Assembly: GCA_032622095.1 (NCBI GenBank)
Contig: CP136062.1
Location: forward strand, 154,188,875 to 154,252,874
DNA from: Siphonodentalium dalli
Lineage: Eukaryota > Mollusca > Scaphopoda > Gadilida > Siphonodentaliidae
Length of the DNA stretch: 64,000 nucleotides
Reading direction: 5' to 3'
The notes beneath the pieces are model-generated. The model did not search any database. It was not told where the DNA came from and worked only from the letters and a program-made list of their open reading frames with translations. A program made the position numbers and the translations under genes. Each line of letters starts with the position of its first letter. Position 1 is the first letter of the stretch. Shown here one piece after another: positions 58,923 through 64,000 of the stretch.

Positions 58923-59118
58923 AAAATTCACAAAACTAAATTCATAGCAATATTTGACAATTTATCTAGCCCACCCATGCACCAGATAGATGCCATTTTC
59001 TGTTTATGGCTGATTTAGTTCCCAGACAACTGCTTCATATAACTTTTGCTGTGGATATTTGCATGGAAATCTCCATTAAAATTTGGTCAATTAACCTCGC
59101 CCTTAATTTTTATTCTAG

Positions 59119-59388
59119 CAGTTCTTGGCACCAAAGAGTAACACAATTCTACCTCTCGGAATGAAATGTATTAAATTCCATTATTGGTGTGCTCTTGATA
59201 TCTGTTCAGATTATATGTGCATTGCAGATGACGGTGTGTGGAATTCAAGAGTATTCGCTGGAGATGTCAAGAGAAATAATTTGTTGAAAAATGCCTTGCA
59301 GTTCTTGTCCAATTTATGCAAAACCAGTCTCGTTGAAACTAGATTAAGATTGAATTTCAATCAACGCTATGTCTGGAGTCTCCCGTGA
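59119..59388 (+). CDS. Possible terminal exon, unrecognised
   Basis: A good acceptor (tttttattctag at 59118) opens a phase-0 frame of about 90 codons ending TGA at 59386-59388. The protein has four Cys near its start (MKC, HYWC, LDIC, DYMC) and a basic Leu-rich tail. No family recognised. Its phase does not fit the phase-1 donor at 54324, so it is not the partner of the PAN-like exon. Could be chance. Confidence 0.25.
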   Translation, partial: QFLAPKSNTILPLGMKCIKFHYWCALDICSDYMCIADDGVWNSRVFAGDVKRNNLLKNALQFLSNLCKTSLVETRLRLNFNQRYVWSLP

Positions 59389-59399
59389 AATAAATTATC

Positions 59400-59980
59400 T
59401 CAAACGGGAGGAATCGCGTCAATGAAATTACTCACAGAGAGCCATGGCATAGATGAATGCGATGTTTCGACCAATCATTAGTTCATGCATAAGGCAATTA
59501 ATATTCACATTGTTTCACTTACTCACACAAGCCCAGCACTTACTCGCACAAGTCACACCCACAGTGTTTGACTGCAGTCTCACCTAGATATTTCAAACCA
59601 CAGTTTACGTCGCACATGTTAACTGATCAAACGTCAGTTTAAAAAAAAACAGCTAATATATACGTTATTTCATAATTGAGGAATGATCAGACAGAAATCG
59701 TGTACCTTTATTGCAAAGAGTTTAAAATGTATTAATCCAGTTCATAGTTTCTCCTAACATCATAATTACGTCACACACCAAATAAGAAATTTACCATGGT
59801 AGTATTCTAAATCGTAGTAAATTGCGCGTGCATGTCTAAATAAGGAGATGACGCAACACACCAAAATAAGGATTTTGCTATACGGTTGTATTCTAAATTG
59901 AAGTAAATTGCGCGCGTATGTCTAAATAAGGTGGTGACGCAACACTACCAAGAACAGATGGTTTGTTTTTCATTATATGA
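59400..59980. other. No supported gene; short direct repeat
   Basis: A ~70-bp direct repeat (attctaaatcgtagtaaatt, then tgtctaaataagg-gatgacgcaacac) is present near 59803-59860 and 59890-59945. Confidence 0.5.
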
Positions 59981-59987
59981 TTTATAC

Positions 59988-60089
59988 CACAGGCCCCTGG
60001 GGAAAATTACTAAAATACCAATATAGAATATACCAGTGTACTGGTATAGTCTTTATTGGTATTTTAGTAATTTTCCCCAGGGGCCTGTG
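59988..60089. mobile_element. 102-bp hAT-type MITE, near-perfect palindrome
   Basis: Begins cacaggcccctggggaaaat and ends with the exact complement. Both flanks carry the 8-bp atttatac (59980-59987 and 60090-60097). An 8-bp duplication plus the cacagg end match the large element at 16067-20538, suggesting a shared superfamily. Confidence 0.9.
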
Positions 60090-60318
60090 ATTTATACCAC
60101 CATTTCCTTCTTGTTTATTATACATGTTGTCGTCACTCGCAATTGGATTTTGATGTTATGATAAATACCATAAAGACTAAATCGTGCAACGCAGTTTGCT
60201 CCCGTTTTCTTCGACAGAACCCGACTTGATGGAGGTTTTAAAAAGCGAATTGTCATTGTCACCAACACAATCATGTGGACATTCTCGCACGTCAATCAAA
60301 ACAGTGAACAGTCCTTTA

Positions 60319-60720
60319 GGGTACGTTCATACGCTGGCAAGTTTGCACGGTATGTTTTGCGGGCATTTCGTCATAGAAAACCACAAGGTGCCAGAATATG
60401 AACGGAAACGTGCACATAACATGCATCTTTACCAAAGCGAAAGACATGAGAAGTAACATTTATCTAGTTCCACTTGTAACAGTGTTACTGGAAATACCTG
60501 TATGATTTATTCTTGCAAGATAATTGCATGATATTTACAGGCAAATTCCGGTAGCATCATTACTAGTGGAACTACAGAGATTTTACTTCGCACCTAGTTA
60601 GCTGTGGCACAGATGCACTTTATGTGCTTGTTTCCGTTCATATTATGGCACCATATCGTTTTCTACGACAAAATGCCTGCAAACCATACTGTGCAAACTT
60701 GCCAGTGTATGAACGTACCC
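60319..60720. mobile_element. PIF/Harbinger-type MITE (402 bp)
   Basis: TTA on both sides (60316-60318, 60721-60723) and inverted ends gggtacgttcatacgctggc / its near complement ending gtatgaacgtaccc. The inversion extends over most of each half (tttgcacggtatgttttgcg and complement). TTA duplication plus a GGG end is the Harbinger pattern. ORFs overlapping it are chance. Confidence 0.85.
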
Positions 60721-60723
60721 TTA

Positions 60724-61489
60724 GTTGGAAACATGAATTATAATGAGCTGTCGCGAGCTGGGGATTCGTCGTGTTCAAATCTGAAATCAATATAAGTACC
60801 CGTGTCTCTAGACCTGGTGTTGATTGAAATTAAATATTGGTCTAGTTTAAAATAATATTTTAACTGAGTAAAAAACTTGTTTTGCCGCTGATAGACTACC
60901 ACCACCCGCGGCCTACGTGTATGTAACATGTTTTGACCACGCCTTACCGCGATCAACATAAATTAGTTATCAAAGATTAAACAGGATACATTAATCTATT
61001 TGGATTAATCACTTATGTTTGTATTCTGCTTAGTGCTCTCTGATTGTGATTATCATGTCTCCATTAGTGACTAAAATATGTACGCATCACCTGTTTCACC
61101 CCCTTCCTCCAGATATGTCTATAGCGGTGTAAAATATATAGCGGTTGAAATTCATATATCAATGGGAGGGCTCCTGCTCGTGGTTGGTTACCAATTATTA
61201 GTCTGAAGGAAACAGGGAAGTGGTGGTCACGTTAATGCCATCTGAAGGGACGATAATTTGTTAATATGTACATCGATTATGAACTTGATTGAAGTCGAAT
61301 CTTATTTTTATTGAAAAAATATAGCAATAATTGCTAATAAAAGTCGAGTTATTTTATATATCAGGATTTGTTGTAGTAACCCTCCAAATGGGACACTATT
61401 GTGATACTTAGCTGGATGGGCGCGTATCCCGTTTTTAAAATGGACACCTTTCCCGGCTCTATGCGTACACTTTCGATCCACAAACTTAA
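60724..61489. other. No supported gene
   Basis: Unassigned sequence; no repeat partner found in the window. Confidence 0.4.
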
Positions 61490-61830
61490 AGTGATGTGAA
61501 ACACTCAGGTCGGGTGGTTAAATAGAAATGGAGAATAATCTTGTTCAAAGTAGTAATTTTTACAAATATTATATCCAAATACATACCGTCACATTCTTAT
61601 CGTGTAAATAAAGCAGTGACTCTCGATAGCGAAATCATTTTCATTAGTTTATCGCCAATAGATGCGTCCCGAATCGAGTAGTAAATATTTACAATTGAGC
61701 GTAGTTCAGACGATGTTTTCTATGGAATGGTGTGGTCGATTTGCTTCAAATTTTCGGGGATGTTAGTAGAATGTTACACTCCTTCAGTTGACATAGAGCT
61801 TGAATACTAACTTGTCAGTTTCACACACCC
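61490..61830 (+). repeat. About 365-bp dispersed repeat, copy 2 of 3
   Basis: Matches 46885-47250 in the same order (agtgatgtgaaacactcagg, gcgaaatcattttcattagt, tttctatggaatggtgtgg). Confidence 0.85.
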
Positions 61831-61896
61831 GATCAAGTGCATACTGTGTCTTTAAGCAAGTCATTCTGTTATATGCAATCAATAGGTATATTATCT

Positions 61897-62200
61897 AGCA
61901 GCCCGTGTATGTATACAATACTAACAAAAGAAAATCACCTTGGTCACCACTGGCTAATGTACAACATTTTGTTCAAATGGTTTATGTGTAATGCATATAC
62001 CACGAAGAAGGTAAATGCATTACACATAAACCCATTTGAAATAAATTACAATATGTTTCATCTACATGTACATGACAATATAAAATTTTAAGAAAAATAT
62101 TTGCAAATATCACCTTGTCCTGAGTCTTGTACAGTAGCCAGTGGTGACCAAGATCATTTTCTTTTGTTAGTGTTGTTGACATAGCATACTGGACGGATCT
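61897..62200. mobile_element. Fold-back element with an inner hairpin
   Basis: Outer arms: actaacaaaagaaaatcacc and ttggtcaccactgg near 61920-61955, with their complement near 62140-62185. Inner arms: tttatgtgtaatgcatatac and ggtaaatgcattacacataa, 61980-62030. No target duplication assigned. Confidence 0.75.
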
Positions 62201-62204
62201 AATT

Positions 62205-62965
62205 GAAAAACATACTTCAATGACGTAGATGCACATGTACCAATAAAACGGAAAAGGTGAATATCATAGGCATTTTTTAAGATGAAATTCCTATACGTAA
62301 TGCATTTCTTAGGAACCCGAGGCAGCTATAAGCTCTGGGGATCAGGCCTGAGAATTGGGCCATATATTCGCAGAATTAGATCCTCAGATCGTTTTACTTA
62401 GGCCTTATCTTCACTGGAAGGTATTTTTATTATCAAATTAACAAGTTTGTTAGTTTCTTTAGAAACTTGTTCACAAACATTCTTTTTTCTTTTTTAGTTT
62501 AGTTTCCCTATATCCCCAAATTAGGTGCACATGACAATATTCACAATCTGGAAATTTAATCTGAGTCTAGGCCTCCCATAGCAGTTGAGGCCACGCAGAA
62601 TGAGGTCCATATAGGACGAATTTGGTGAAGCTAGCCCGCTCAGGCCGGATGGGAATTCATTAACACTATACATATTGCTTTACATTTTATGTTGTTGCAT
62701 ATGTGATCTTATTATACTACCATTTCACTATTTGGGATGTTACTACCCTGTGTCTTCAATACTTTTGTTTTGTGAATCACACACCCACCCCCCCCCCCCG
62801 CGGTACACCAAATATGACTTGTATAGACTTATGGGGCGGGTGTGACTTAATATTTTAATATAGATTGTTAATATTTTATATATATGTTAGGATATGTGAA
62901 TGTTTTGGCTTCAGTATTGGCCACGTGAATCTGACATGAATATGTGCCTCTTGTAAGGCATTTAT
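62205..62965. other. Unassigned; includes a palindromic-repeat relative and a poly-C tract
   Basis: 62525-62660 resembles the lead and half-hairpin of the 25190-26035 repeats (gcagaatgaggtcc, then gaatttggtgaagctagccc). A poly-C tract lies at about 62785-62800. No gene. Confidence 0.5.
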
Positions 62966-63320
62966 AGTTCAAGTGATATGAAACACTCCGGTTGGGTTAT
63001 ATCAAATAGAAATGGAGAATAATCTTGCTCAAGGTAGTTATTTTTACGAATATTAATCAAGATTTACACCACACATCGTCATTCTTATATATTAATCAAA
63101 TGCAATGACTCTTGGTGGCGAAATCATTTGCGTTAGTTTATTGCCGATTGGTGCGTTCAGAATCGAGATGTAAATATTTACAATTGAACGTAGTTCAGAC
63201 GATGATTTCTATGGAGTGGTAAGGTAAATTTCTTTGAGTTTTTCGGCGATGTTAGTACAATACTACATTCCCACAGTTGGCAAAGCGCCTGGGTACTAAC
63301 TTGTCAGTTCTACGCACCCG
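62966..63320 (+). repeat. About 365-bp dispersed repeat, copy 3 of 3
   Basis: Matches copies at 46885 and 61490 (agtgatatgaaacactccgg, gcgaaatcatttgcgttagt, tgtaaatatttacaattgaa). Confidence 0.85.
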
Positions 63321-63360
63321 AACAAAAAGTCGAGAAGTAACGGCTCACAGCCACCCACAC

Positions 63361-63384
63361 GGGGGGGGGGGGGGGGGGGGGGGG
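63361..63384 (+). repeat. Poly-G tract (24 bases)
   Basis: Uninterrupted run of 24 G. Other G runs of 10 or so occur at about 15061, 17597 and 21745. Length here is prone to sequencing error. Confidence 0.9.
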
Positions 63385-63420
63385 AATCGATGTCGATGTG
63401 ACAGTGGCTGACTAACTTTC

Positions 63421-63545
63421 AAGGCGAGGTACAATGAAAGGTCACATGTTAAACGTACTCAGGTGAAATGAACTCAAAATTTCATGCCGTGTACAGTGAA
63501 AGGTAACAGGTTAAATATACCCAGAGGTTAAATGAACTCAATGGT
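63421..63545 (+). repeat. About 65-bp direct duplication
   Basis: tacaatgaaaggtcacatgt, then taaacgtactcaggtgaaatg recurs as acagtgaaaggtaacaggtt, then taaatatacccagaggttaaatg. Confidence 0.7.
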
Positions 63546-63787
63546 CATCGGCCGTGTAATTAAATATTTTGAAGCCAAAATAGTACAATAGTTATAAAGG
63601 CGATATATATTGGTAAAGCTGTGTGTGCATGGGTCGCATGCGAACTTATTTATAGCGATAATATTACAGACCATTCGATATATATGGTCGAGGAGCTGCA
63701 CGGATCTAGTGTGATAAGACAGACTACTTGTATAAGATGCACATATCTCAATTTTTACTACAAATCAGTCTCTTTGAAAAGCCGACG

Positions 63788-63867
63788 ATAATCCTAACGG
63801 ATGTACGTCTCTAGATTTGTCTATTATATCCTAACGGATGTACGTCTCTAGATGTGTCTATTATATT
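63788..63867 (+). repeat. 37-bp tandem duplication
   Basis: atcctaacggatgtacgtct plus ctagat-tgtctattat occurs twice in a row with one base difference. Confidence 0.85.
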
Positions 63868-64000
63868 TCATTTCTTCAACGACGCGGCATTCCCAAAATG
63901 ACGTAATAAACTGTTTCCAAATATGGAGTGCATTCCTGGCGTAGTAAATGTTTGTGAGAATCGTAGTATTTAGAAATAGTTATAAATACAAAATGATGCG

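Noticed and set aside
57586-58947. Duplicated 125-147 codon ORF with many Cys
   Set aside because: The duplication is recent, so both staying open is not evidence of selection; the frame includes a non-coding palindrome found elsewhere.
60184-60456. 90-codon ORF
   Set aside because: More than half lies inside the Harbinger-type MITE starting at 60319.

Overview
The window is eukaryotic, AT-rich and very gene-poor. It holds no operons, rRNA, tRNA or CRISPR. It looks like intergenic or intronic DNA of a marine invertebrate. A lophotrochozoan, perhaps a mollusc, is my guess, from the mix of Ty3/gypsy, Helitron and inverted-repeat elements and the 'GGGCCATAACTCTGG' repeat; this is inference, not proof. 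Most six-frame ORFs over 60 codons are chance readings of repeats. The only convincing host coding sequence is two exons and their broken relatives: a signal-peptide plus PAN/apple-like first exon (54033-54324, with a broken relative at 5041-5338) and a last exon encoding a beta-rich domain (24439-24770, with a broken fragment near 26061-26139). The first-exon donors are phase 1 and the last-exon acceptor is phase 1, so they could belong to one family of small secreted proteins.

Layout. 1-2190: decayed Ty3/gypsy pol on the minus strand (protease, RT, RNase H, zinc finger, integrase), cut by the window edge. 4483-5581 and 11011-11746: two members of one terminal-inverted-repeat family; the first encloses the PAN-like exon copy. 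7180-7950 and 9050-9425: minisatellites with palindromic organisation. 14216-14854: a Helitron-type element. 14940-15960 and 21640-24060: two arrays of one satellite-like repeat. 16067-20538: a hAT-type fold-back element with an 8-bp target duplication, itself holding a 1.8-kb insertion. 24439-26180: last exon, a piggyBac-type MITE just after its stop codon, palindromic repeats and a broken exon copy. 26560-27800 and 39185-40920: one ~180-bp satellite in opposite orientations. 27923-36679: an 8.8-kb inverted repeat with ~3.5-kb arms. 40990-41670: a 27-bp minisatellite. 42780-43600: a broken L1-like LINE. 45717-46041 and 51729-52111: more piggyBac-type MITEs. 47478-51166: three more Helitron-type elements, two nearly adjacent. 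54033-54324: the PAN-like exon. 55430-58925: low-copy repeats with a recent ~1-kb tandem duplication. 59988-60089 and 60319-60720: small hAT-type and Harbinger-type MITEs. The rest holds dispersed repeats and unassigned DNA.

Taken together the window records repeated invasion by non-autonomous DNA transposons. Many can be classed by the target duplications visible on both sides (A/T for Helitron, TA, TTA, TTAA, 8 bp). No autonomous transposase or Rep/helicase is present, so all must have been mobilised from elsewhere.
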